Positions 1 to 4,181 of a DNA stretch of 5,515 nucleotides are shown piece by piece. The notes beneath the pieces are model-generated. The model saw only the letters and a program-made list of their open reading frames with translations. It was not told where the DNA came from and ran no database searches. A program made the position numbers and the translations under genes. Position 1 is the first letter of the stretch. Each line of letters opens with the position of its first letter. This DNA is from REEB470 sp032117095. GTDB taxonomy: Bacteria; Bacillota; Bacilli; Paenibacillales; YIM-B00363. The stretch lies in contig JAULZZ010000078.1 in assembly GCA_032117095.1 (NCBI GenBank), positions 1-5,515 on the forward strand, read 5' to 3'.

Positions 1-373
1 TCGGCTTGGCGACCGTATAGTTGTTCAAATAGCCGTCATCGAACGTAATCGCGATTGCCCGAGGAGGAAAAGGTTTTTTGGTCTGGATGTGTGTCAAAAC
101 TTCCGTCATCGTCAAAAACGTCAGCTGTTGATTCGCCAACACATTGACATGCTTTTCGAAATTTTTTTGAGAAACACACGCCGTTTCGGTGCAGTCGGCA
201 ACCGCATGATACATCAAGATCGGAATGGTCATGGCTTGATTGTGTGGGGTGAGGGCAGCGTTTTTTGTAGTCGTTTTTTTGGGGAGTGGCGAAGCGTCAC
301 CGCCATGATAGATCGCCATGACCCCTAGGCAGACGATCCAAAGCAGCACCATTTTACGTCTCACGGAATGCAT
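1..373 (-). CDS. Polysaccharide deacetylase family protein (NodB domain), N-terminal part, cut by the window edge
   Basis: This gene reads leftward and runs off the window, so only the first 124 codons are present. The start is a cat-complement ATG at 373-371, preceded by GGAGG with 6 bases of spacing. The protein opens with a positively charged stretch and a hydrophobic segment (about residues 8-22, MVLLWIVCLGVMAIY), which reads as a signal peptide or membrane anchor; the cysteine at 15 does not sit in a good lipobox. A Ser/Thr/Pro/Lys-rich linker follows. The NodB fold begins with IPILMYHAV (50-58), and the first metal-binding motif TFDDG is at 110-114, with the aspartates typical of these metal-dependent hydrolases. 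Cys61 and Cys66, just before the VSQKNFEKH segment, could form a disulfide. Family members remove N-acetyl groups from peptidoglycan or other exported glycans outside the membrane. The substrate cannot be told from this half. The downstream catalytic motifs are outside the window. Confidence 0.93.
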   Translation of the reverse strand, partial: MHSVRRKMVLLWIVCLGVMAIYHGGDASPLPKKTTTKNAALTPHNQAMTIPILMYHAVADCTETACVSQKNFEKHVNVLANQQLTFLTMTEVLTHIQTKKPFPPRAIAITFDDGYLNNYTVAKP

Positions 374-379
374 ACAAAT

Positions 380-384
380 CCTCC
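380..384 (-). promoter_or_regulatory. Ribosome binding site of the deacetylase gene
   Basis: GGAGG on the minus strand, 6 bases before the ATG at 373. It fixes the first Met rather than Met8 as the start. Confidence 0.85.
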
Positions 385-404
385 GAAAGTAGTCGATGGG
401 GGCG

Positions 405-433
405 ATCTTATTTCCCGCATAGAAGCAAGTAAA
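405..433 (-). promoter_or_regulatory. Possible sigma-A promoter of the deacetylase gene
   Basis: On the minus strand TTTACT (433-428) is followed after 17 bases by TAAGAT (410-405). Each hexamer matches the consensus at 4 of 6 positions. The same -35 hexamer and spacing occur in the promoter candidate of the neighbouring DUF2626 gene. The position, about 30-60 bases before the start codon, is suitable. The match is moderate and read-through from the DUF2626 gene is an alternative. Confidence 0.4.
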
Positions 434-503
434 AAATCCCCACTTCTTCCGTGAATCGTGAGGAAGCAATGAGAATTTTTTTCTTACTGTGCCGTTGGGA
501 TTT
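431..503 (-). terminator. Weak, branched terminator-like structure after the DUF2626 gene
   Basis: Reading leftward from the DUF2626 stop codon, AAATCCC (503-497) can pair with GGGATTT (440-434). The second arm runs straight into a six-T tract (436-431). Inside lies a small hairpin, CTTCC (466-462) with GGAAG (450-446). The outer stem has only 7 pairs and encloses about 56 bases, so this is not a textbook intrinsic terminator. It also overlaps the -35 of the candidate deacetylase promoter. Confidence 0.3.
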
Positions 504-506
504 GGT

Positions 507-737
507 TTACATCTCCATTTGGAAAAATGACCAGTACGTGAATCCCGTAAACGACAAAATCAAATATCCCCAAAACAACAAAATATACGTTCGCTCAGAT
601 AAATTCATATACCCCAACGTCAAAAATGCAGCCGTCTGGCATAAGAAAAGCAACGCCATCTCCGTCATCTCTCCCGCTAAGGCCATTAAACCAATGACCA
701 ACGTCCAAAATCCTAGCACACGAAACATCCGTGGCAT
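507..737 (-). CDS. DUF2626 family small membrane protein
   Basis: A 76-residue protein that begins MPRMFRVLGFWTLVIGLMAL, the opening I recognise from the DUF2626 family (Bacillus YqgY-like proteins start with a very similar RMFRVLGFWT block). The conserved pattern continues with HMTE-like EMTEMALLFLCQTAAF, a polar YMNLSERTYI turn and a final FTGFTYWSFF. About three hydrophobic segments (roughly 8-22, 27-44, 51-70) suggest an integral membrane protein. The family has no established function that I know of. The ATG follows AAGGAGG by 8 bases, which fixes the start, and the length is close to the usual 75-80 residues. A good -10 and -35 pair and a perfect palindrome lie upstream. A plus-strand frame at 451-843 overlapping this gene is its antisense shadow. 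Confidence 0.9.
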   Translation of the reverse strand: MPRMFRVLGFWTLVIGLMALAGEMTEMALLFLCQTAAFLTLGYMNLSERTYILLFWGYLILSFTGFTYWSFFQMEM

Positions 738-745
738 CGTTGTCG

Positions 746-752
746 CCTCCTT
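746..752 (-). promoter_or_regulatory. Ribosome binding site of the DUF2626 gene
   Basis: AAGGAGG on the minus strand, 8 bases before the ATG at 737; a near-perfect Shine-Dalgarno that decides the start. Confidence 0.9.
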
Positions 753-782
753 AAAAATATGTACGCCATCTGCGTGCGCCTG

Positions 783-800
783 TGAAAATACGTATTTTCA
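783..800. repeat. Perfect 18-bp palindrome in the DUF2626 leader (operator candidate)
   Basis: TGAAAATACGTATTTTCA is its own reverse complement over all 18 bases. It lies just downstream of the DUF2626 -10 hexamer, around the expected transcription start and early leader, where a dimeric repressor would block initiation or elongation. Its CG centre is reminiscent of LacI-family sites, but the half-site spacing does not fit a CcpA cre box, and it is not a Fur, Zur or MntR box as I know them. The regulator is unknown. Confidence 0.6.
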
Positions 801-815
801 TCACCATCTTTGCTT

Positions 816-844
816 ATTATACATGGCGTTGCGGGGGAAGTAAA
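816..844 (-). promoter_or_regulatory. Sigma-A promoter of the DUF2626 gene
   Basis: On the minus strand TTTACT (844-839) is separated by 17 bases from a perfect TATAAT (821-816). Transcription would start near 809-810, giving a leader of about 70 bases that includes the 18-bp palindrome. Confidence 0.75.
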
Positions 845-897
845 CGCCAAGAGGTTTCCCAATCGTGACAATATGCGGACAATCGGATGGTACGCCC

Positions 898-926
898 GTA
901 TATTTTGACGCAATGACGGAAACACT
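898..926 (+). promoter_or_regulatory. Sigma-F-like (forespore) promoter of the RsfA/GerR-family gene
   Basis: GTATA (898-902), 15 bases, then GGAAACACT (918-926). From memory the Bacillus subtilis sigma-F consensus is GYWTA, 15 bases, GGNRANANTW. Every specified position except the final W is met, with exact spacing. Transcription would begin near 933, leaving a leader of about 80 bases. A competing sigma-A reading, CGGACA (876-881), 17 bases, TATATT (899-904), overlaps it. B. subtilis rsfA is known as a sigma-F-dependent gene, which makes the first reading attractive. Confidence 0.55.
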
Positions 927-952
927 CTTCATAAGTACGAAGATTCTATCGG

Positions 953-992
953 TGTATGGATATTGCATACAGATACGATGGAATCGTATTTT
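953..992 (+). other. Two tandem small hairpins in the leader of the RsfA/GerR-family gene
   Basis: TGTATG (953-958) pairs with CATACA (966-971) around a 7-base loop. Immediately after, ATACGAT (973-979) pairs with ATCGTAT (983-989) around a 3-base loop, followed by three more T residues. The second hairpin ends about 24 bases before the chosen start codon. It resembles a very weak attenuator or an operator dyad. Both stems are AT-rich. Confidence 0.4.
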
Positions 993-1015
993 AACAGATA
1001 GAAATGGGTGGCGTG

Positions 1016-1684
1016 ATGACAGCAACGAGACAAGATGCATGGAGTGTGGAGCACGATACGATATTGGCCGAAGTCACGATGCGACACATTCGCGAAGGCA
1101 GCACGCAATTGCTCGCATTTGAGGAAGTCGCTATTCGCATCGGACGTACCGCCGCCGCCTGTGGGTTTCGGTGGAATTCAGCCGTGCGCAAGCAACACCA
1201 TGAGGCAATCCAGATGGCAAAATCGCAACGGACGTGGCACGCACAGACACGGACAGTGCACACGCGCTTGCTGTTGGATACCCCCACCGAAGAACAAACA
1301 AGTTTTGCGTGCGAGATGTCCGAAGGGGAAGGCGAGGCGATAGAGGGGCTGCCCGTGGGCACACGCTTATCTCTTGACGTGCTCATACGGGCGTTGCGAC
1401 AATGGAAGCATGTCCATCAAGATGGGGTGAAGCAACAACGTATGCTCATCAAACACGTGCGCGAAATGGAAATCGAGTTGCAGCGATTGCGCCAAGAAAA
1501 CGAACGATTAAAAACCAATTTTCTTGCGGTGCAACAAGATTATCAGGTCGTCAACGAGGATTATAAGGCACTCATCCAGATGATGGAGCGCGCACGCAAG
1601 ATGGCTTTCTTAGTACCAGATGAACACGAGCAACCGACGAGATTTCGCATGGATTCCAACGGGAATTTAGAACGGATCGATTAA
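1016..1684 (+). CDS. RsfA/GerR (YlbO) family sporulation transcriptional regulator
   Basis: A 222-residue protein counted from the ATG at 1016. Its N-terminal block (about 5-75) carries the family signature: RQDAWS, then MRHIREGSTQLLAFEEV, then GRTAAACGFRWNSAVRKQ. This is a Myb/SANT-like DNA-binding domain. A variable acidic linker leads to a long coiled coil at about 136-193 (heptads in IELQRLRQENERLK). The tail RMDSNGNLERID is also family-typical. B. subtilis has two such proteins: RsfA in the forespore (sigma-F regulon) and GerR/YlbO in the mother cell (sigma-E regulon). Location near bshC points to GerR, while the upstream sigma-F-like promoter points to RsfA, so I give no symbol. An in-frame ATG at 1004 lacks any ribosome binding site. 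The 1016 ATG follows GGGTGG by 4 bases and gives the family-like start, though that site is weak too. Confidence 0.92.
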   Translation: MTATRQDAWSVEHDTILAEVTMRHIREGSTQLLAFEEVAIRIGRTAAACGFRWNSAVRKQHHEAIQMAKSQRTWHAQTRTVHTRLLLDTPTEEQTSFACEMSEGEGEAIEGLPVGTRLSLDVLIRALRQWKHVHQDGVKQQRMLIKHVREMEIELQRLRQENERLKTNFLAVQQDYQVVNEDYKALIQMMERARKMAFLVPDEHEQPTRFRMDSNGNLERID

Positions 1685-1710
1685 CGAAGGCGGGTCATTC
1701 CGCTATCCCC

Positions 1711-1730
1711 AAGGACATGCATGTCCTTTT
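1711..1730 (+). terminator. Palindromic terminator candidate of the RsfA/GerR-family gene
   Basis: AAGGACATGCATGTCCTT (1711-1728) is a perfect palindrome, 27 bases after the stop codon, ending in a four-T run. As RNA it would make a 7-pair stem with a 4-base loop. The T tract is short, so termination may be partial. Confidence 0.5.
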
Positions 1731-1737
1731 CATGCCA

Positions 1738-1840
1738 ATACGAAACACGGATGAAAAACATTTATACAGCCGGATTCCTTTTGTGAGAAAAAAGAATTTT
1801 TCACAAACAGGATGTCTGTATTCATTGCAGTGTTTCGTGT
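1738..1840. repeat. Nested imperfect inverted repeat of about 100 bp
   Basis: The outer arms ACGAAACAC (1740-1748) and GTGTTTCGT (1830-1838) are perfectly complementary. Moving inward, ATGAA (1751-1755) pairs with TTCAT (1821-1825), ATACAG (1764-1769) with CTGTAT (1816-1821, sharing one base), and TTTGTGA (1780-1786) with TCACAAA (1801-1807). An A-run facing a T-run lies near the tip. The left half has an extra 8 bases. It could be a small non-autonomous repeat element, a structured RNA, or a long processing or terminator hairpin. No target-site duplication is evident. Confidence 0.55.
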
Positions 1841-1875
1841 AACACCGTCCAAAACTATCTTTCCCAAGGAACACA

Positions 1876-1925
1876 GGGTCACCTCATTTCTGACGCATGC
1901 ACTGCGTGAGGATTACGGGTGACTT
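1876..1925. repeat. Second nested hairpin upstream of the DUF3397 promoter
   Basis: GTCACC (1878-1883) is complementary to GGTGAC (1918-1923). Within it CCTCA (1882-1886) can pair with TGAGG (1907-1911), and ACGCA (1893-1897) with TGCGT (1903-1907). The outer and middle stems share bases, so alternative foldings exist. Only three T residues follow, which argues against a normal terminator. Confidence 0.45.
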
Positions 1926-1954
1926 TGTCGTAGGAGGGGGCATCATGGTATAAT
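1925..1954 (+). promoter_or_regulatory. Extended -10 promoter of the DUF3397-bshC operon
   Basis: A perfect TATAAT (1949-1954) is preceded by TG one base away (1946-1947), an extended -10. TTGTCG (1925-1930) stands 18 bases upstream as a 4 of 6 match to the -35. Transcription would start near 1961, leaving a 40-base leader before the DUF3397 start. Confidence 0.75.
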
Positions 1955-1987
1955 AAAGCCCATTCGAAAATACGACATCGTTTGGTC

Positions 1988-1992
1988 GGAGG
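1988..1992 (+). promoter_or_regulatory. Ribosome binding site of the DUF3397 gene
   Basis: GGAGG lies 9 bases before the ATG at 2002 but only 3 bases before the in-frame GTG at 1996, so the spacing favours the ATG. Confidence 0.75.
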
Positions 1993-2001
1993 CTTGTGAG
2001 C

Positions 2002-2376
2002 ATGAAGTGGATCGCCCAGCTGTTTGCGGTGTTGTCTCTGATGCCGTTTGTCATATTTGGCATCGTTTATCCGATTGCGTATGGGCTGACCCGACGCCGT
2101 CCACTGGCATTTAAGCGCGCGGCGGATGTGACGACGTTTTTTTTGTTCCCATCGGTGATGGCGTTGTGCAATCGTCTGTGGGGGTGGAACATGTCATTGG
2201 CGTTCTTGTTGTGGACGTTAGCGGCGATCGTTGGCGTCTTGGCGTTTTTTTCTTGGCGCATGCGTGGTGACATACGGTTCCTCAAAATTGTTTCATCGGT
2301 GTGGCGGGGGAGCTTTTTGTTGTTGAGCGTGAGCTACATCGTATTGATGACGATCGCCATCGCGTTGCTCGTGTGA
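2002..2376 (+). CDS. DUF3397 family four-helix membrane protein
   Basis: A 124-residue, strongly hydrophobic protein with about four membrane segments (roughly 4-28, 43-58, 64-84 and 101-123), separated by basic turns such as the RRR near 31-33. The segment joining helices 3 and 4, with KIV.S.WRGSFLLL, is the pattern I associate with DUF3397. Members are small membrane proteins that, as I recall, often sit directly upstream of bshC in Bacillales. That is what is seen here, with a 38-base gap to the bshC start. No biochemical role is established to my knowledge. The family call rests on hydropathy, the WR motif and this context, and no catalytic residues are apparent. An alternative GTG start at 1996 would add two residues but is too close to the ribosome binding site. 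Confidence 0.8.
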   Translation: MKWIAQLFAVLSLMPFVIFGIVYPIAYGLTRRRPLAFKRAADVTTFFLFPSVMALCNRLWGWNMSLAFLLWTLAAIVGVLAFFSWRMRGDIRFLKIVSSVWRGSFLLLSVSYIVLMTIAIALLV

Positions 2377-2398
2377 TCGACCACAAAATAAAAATTGT

Positions 2399-2406
2399 AA
2401 AAGAGG
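2399..2406 (+). promoter_or_regulatory. Ribosome binding site of bshC
   Basis: AAAAGAGG ends 8 bases before a GTG at 2415. It is a partial Shine-Dalgarno, but it supports this start over an upstream in-frame ATG at 2301 that lies inside the DUF3397 gene. Confidence 0.7.
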
Positions 2407-2414
2407 CGAGCGTC

Positions 2415-4052
2415 GTGCACGTGCAATCGAGTCCCGCTTTCCCGCTTCCCCCCTTGGCAAAAGCGTTCGTACAACAGGAAAAACACGTCTGTGCGTTATT
2501 TTCTCCCATCACGTCTGCCACGGATGCCCCGTGTGCGCCACGTGCACACGTTGTGGATGCAATAGAGGCGTTTCATGTGCGATTAGGCACACGGTATCAT
2601 CACCCTGCGATCGCCCGTTCGCTCGTACAGTTGCGCGCGTCTGATGTGACCGTTGTCGTCGGTGGACAACAGCCGATGTTGTTTGCAGGTCCGTTGTACG
2701 TGCTTTATAAAGCGGTGAGTATTTTGCGCATTGCCGAGGAGCGTCGGCGCACGACGGGAAAAGCCGTTGTTCCTGTTTTTTGGCTTGCAGGGGAAGACCA
2801 CGACTGGGACGAGTGCAATCATGTGCACTTGTTGGCGGGCGAACGCCCATCCCTCCATAAGGTGACGATCGATCGATCTCCCCCCCCAAACGGAAACCGA
2901 CCGTCCATCAGTCAGACGACACTCACACGGCAGGCGTGGGATGCATGCATCGCAGACATCATAAAAATATTGCCGGCGACCTCCTTTACCGCAGACGTGC
3001 ATCTGTGGATGCAACAGTGGTGTATGGACGATGACGAAGGCGTTCCCCCTACCGCCACGACAGTGTGTGCGCGTGCGTTGGCTTCGTGGTTTGGGGCGTA
3101 TGGTCTCGTGGTGTTGGACGCGGCAGACCCTGCATTGCGTCAGATAGAAGCGCCGCTATTTCACCGGTTGTTGACCGAAGATGAAGCCGTGCATCAGGCG
3201 CTTTCGTCAAGCACGCAGGCGGTTGCACGCAGTGGCTATCTGGTGCAAGCACCGATACAGCCTCATTGTATGCACGTATTTATGGCACATGAAGGGCGAC
3301 GTACGCTGTTGTTTCGTGACGGAGAAACGATCACGGATCGCCACGGCAACCAACTGATGACCCGTGCGGCACTTCACTTGCAACTCGAGAAAAACCCTGC
3401 AGCGTTTAGCAACCATGCGTTGACGCGTCCGCTGATGCAACAGTTTTTACTGCCCGTTTGTGCGGTGGTTGTCGGGCCGAGTGAGCTGGCCTATTGGGCG
3501 CAACTCAGAGAGGCGTTTGCATTGTTTCAACTGCCCATGCCACCGTGCGTATTGCGCGAACACGTCACAGTCGTGGAACGCACGGCCCAAAAACAGCTCG
3601 AAAAATTTCGTGTGCGCATAGAAGACCTATTACACGACGGAATTGCGTTGCGTAAGGCGTGGCTCGCCCAACAAGAAGGGACGCAGTTGACCGCACGATT
3701 CGACGCCATCGAAAAACAGTTTGTCGCTGCATACGAAACGTTGTTACAAGACGTTTGTACCCAGTATCCGAGTATACAGGCGATCGGATACACCAATCTC
3801 GAGAAGATCGTCCAACAAATTCATTTTCTTGCCCGAAAAACAGAACAAGCGCATACGACACAACACGAAGCCGGGTTGCGCCAATGGGATCGTCTGTTGC
3901 ACGGGTTGCTTCCCGCAGGCGAGCCCCAAGAGCGCGTGCATCATGTGATTTCATTTTGCAATAAATATGGGCTCGAATGGACGGCCTCTTGGATGGACAC
4001 CCTCATCCAAAGACCAGTACACCCAGACATACATACCGTCGTTTATTTGTAA
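2415..4052 (+). CDS. bshC: Bacillithiol biosynthesis cysteine-adding enzyme BshC
   Basis: BshC acts in the cytoplasm after BshA and BshB. It joins cysteine to glucosaminyl-malate, giving bacillithiol, the main low-molecular-weight thiol of many Bacilli. From the GTG at 2415 the protein has 545 residues, close to the about 540 usual for the family. Conserved blocks appear in order: GGQQPMLFAGPLY (83-95), FWLAGEDHDWDE (122-133), a TRPLMQQFLLPV block (337-348), GPSELAYW (354-361) and a following LPMPPCVLR. A helical, coiled-coil-rich region comes after, and the tail ends HTVVYL, as in homologues. The frame stays open upstream to 2301, but that stretch overlaps DUF3397 codons and lacks family similarity. 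The gene follows DUF3397 by 38 bases and probably shares its promoter. A run of eight C residues (2880-2887) encodes part of a Ser-Pro-Pro-Pro loop. Confidence 0.96.
   Translation: MHVQSSPAFPLPPLAKAFVQQEKHVCALFSPITSATDAPCAPRAHVVDAIEAFHVRLGTRYHHPAIARSLVQLRASDVTVVVGGQQPMLFAGPLYVLYKAVSILRIAEERRRTTGKAVVPVFWLAGEDHDWDECNHVHLLAGERPSLHKVTIDRSPPPNGNRPSISQTTLTRQAWDACIADIIKILPATSFTADVHLWMQQWCMDDDEGVPPTATTVCARALASWFGAYGLVVLDAADPALRQIEAPLFHRLLTEDEAVHQALSSSTQAVARSGYLVQAPIQPHCMHVFMAHEGRRTLLFRDGETITDRHGNQLMTRAALHLQLEKNPAAFSNHALTRPLMQQFLLPVCAVVVGPSELAYWAQLREAFALFQLPMPPCVLREHVTVVERTAQKQLEKFRVRIEDLLHDGIALRKAWLAQQEGTQLTARFDAIEKQFVAAYETLLQDVCTQYPSIQAIGYTNLEKIVQQIHFLARKTEQAHTTQHEAGLRQWDRLLHGLLPAGEPQERVHHVISFCNKYGLEWTASWMDTLIQRPVHPDIHTVVYL
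2880..2887 (+). repeat. C8 homopolymer inside bshC
   Basis: Eight consecutive C residues within codons for Ser-Pro-Pro-Pro-Asn, in a segment between conserved blocks. Runs of this length can slip in replication. The frame is intact in this sequence. Confidence 0.7.
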
Positions 4053-4166
4053 CCGCCGACTACGTCATGTTGCCCATGCCGTGGTGCAGTGCACTTGTGC
4101 TACGCATCGGGATTTCATGCGAATCACGTTTTCAATAAAGGAATCGTACAAAGCCTAATTTTCCCC
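4053..4166 (+). other. bshC-ahcY intergenic spacer with two small dyads
   Basis: The spacer holds GTGCA/TGCAC (4084-4094) and a 5-bp hairpin CGCAT/ATGCG (4103-4121), neither followed by a T run. I find no convincing terminator or -10/-35 pair, so ahcY may be read from the bshC transcript or from a promoter I cannot identify. No SAH or SAM riboswitch motif is recognisable. Confidence 0.4.
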
Positions 4167-4167
4167 T

Positions 4168-4174
4168 AAGGAGG
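4168..4174 (+). promoter_or_regulatory. Ribosome binding site of ahcY
   Basis: A full AAGGAGG stands 7 bases before a GTG at 4182 and 10 bases before an ATG at 4185. Spacing slightly favours the GTG. The two starts differ by one residue. Confidence 0.85.
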
Positions 4175-4181
4175 TCGAGCC

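Larger units (their letters stand above)
1685..2001. other. Gene-free, structure-rich intergenic region
   Basis: No convincing coding sequence lies here. In order it holds an 18-bp palindrome that probably ends the regulator transcript, a roughly 100-bp nested inverted repeat, a second nested hairpin, a strong unused-looking ribosome binding site, and the extended -10 promoter of the DUF3397-bshC pair. None of it matches a riboswitch, T-box or known small RNA that I recognise. Confidence 0.6.

Noticed and set aside
783..800. CcpA cre site
   Set aside because: The symmetric halves are spaced too widely compared with the cre consensus, despite the TGAAA and CG centre.
451..843. Plus-strand open frame of 130 residues
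   Set aside because: It is antisense to the DUF2626 gene, which has a clear family signature, ribosome binding site and promoter.
1004..1015. Upstream ATG for the RsfA/GerR-family gene
   Set aside because: No Shine-Dalgarno precedes it, and the family normally begins a few residues before RQDAW, which fits ATG 1016.
1751..1786. Eleven-codon leader peptide MKNIYTAGFLL in the spacer
   Set aside because: No ribosome binding site, no run of regulatory codons, and it lies inside the inverted repeat.
1738..1840. Complete insertion sequence or transposon end pair
   Set aside because: There is no transposase reading frame and no evident target-site duplication; only a miniature element remains possible.
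1711..1925. T-box, SAM, TPP, FMN, preQ1, fluoride or guanidine riboswitch
   Set aside because: None of the conserved sequence cores that I know of these classes is present.
2301..2414. Upstream extension of bshC to an ATG at 2301
   Set aside because: It lies inside and overlaps the DUF3397 gene, has no ribosome binding site, and would add 38 residues not seen in the family; GTG at 2415 gives the usual length.
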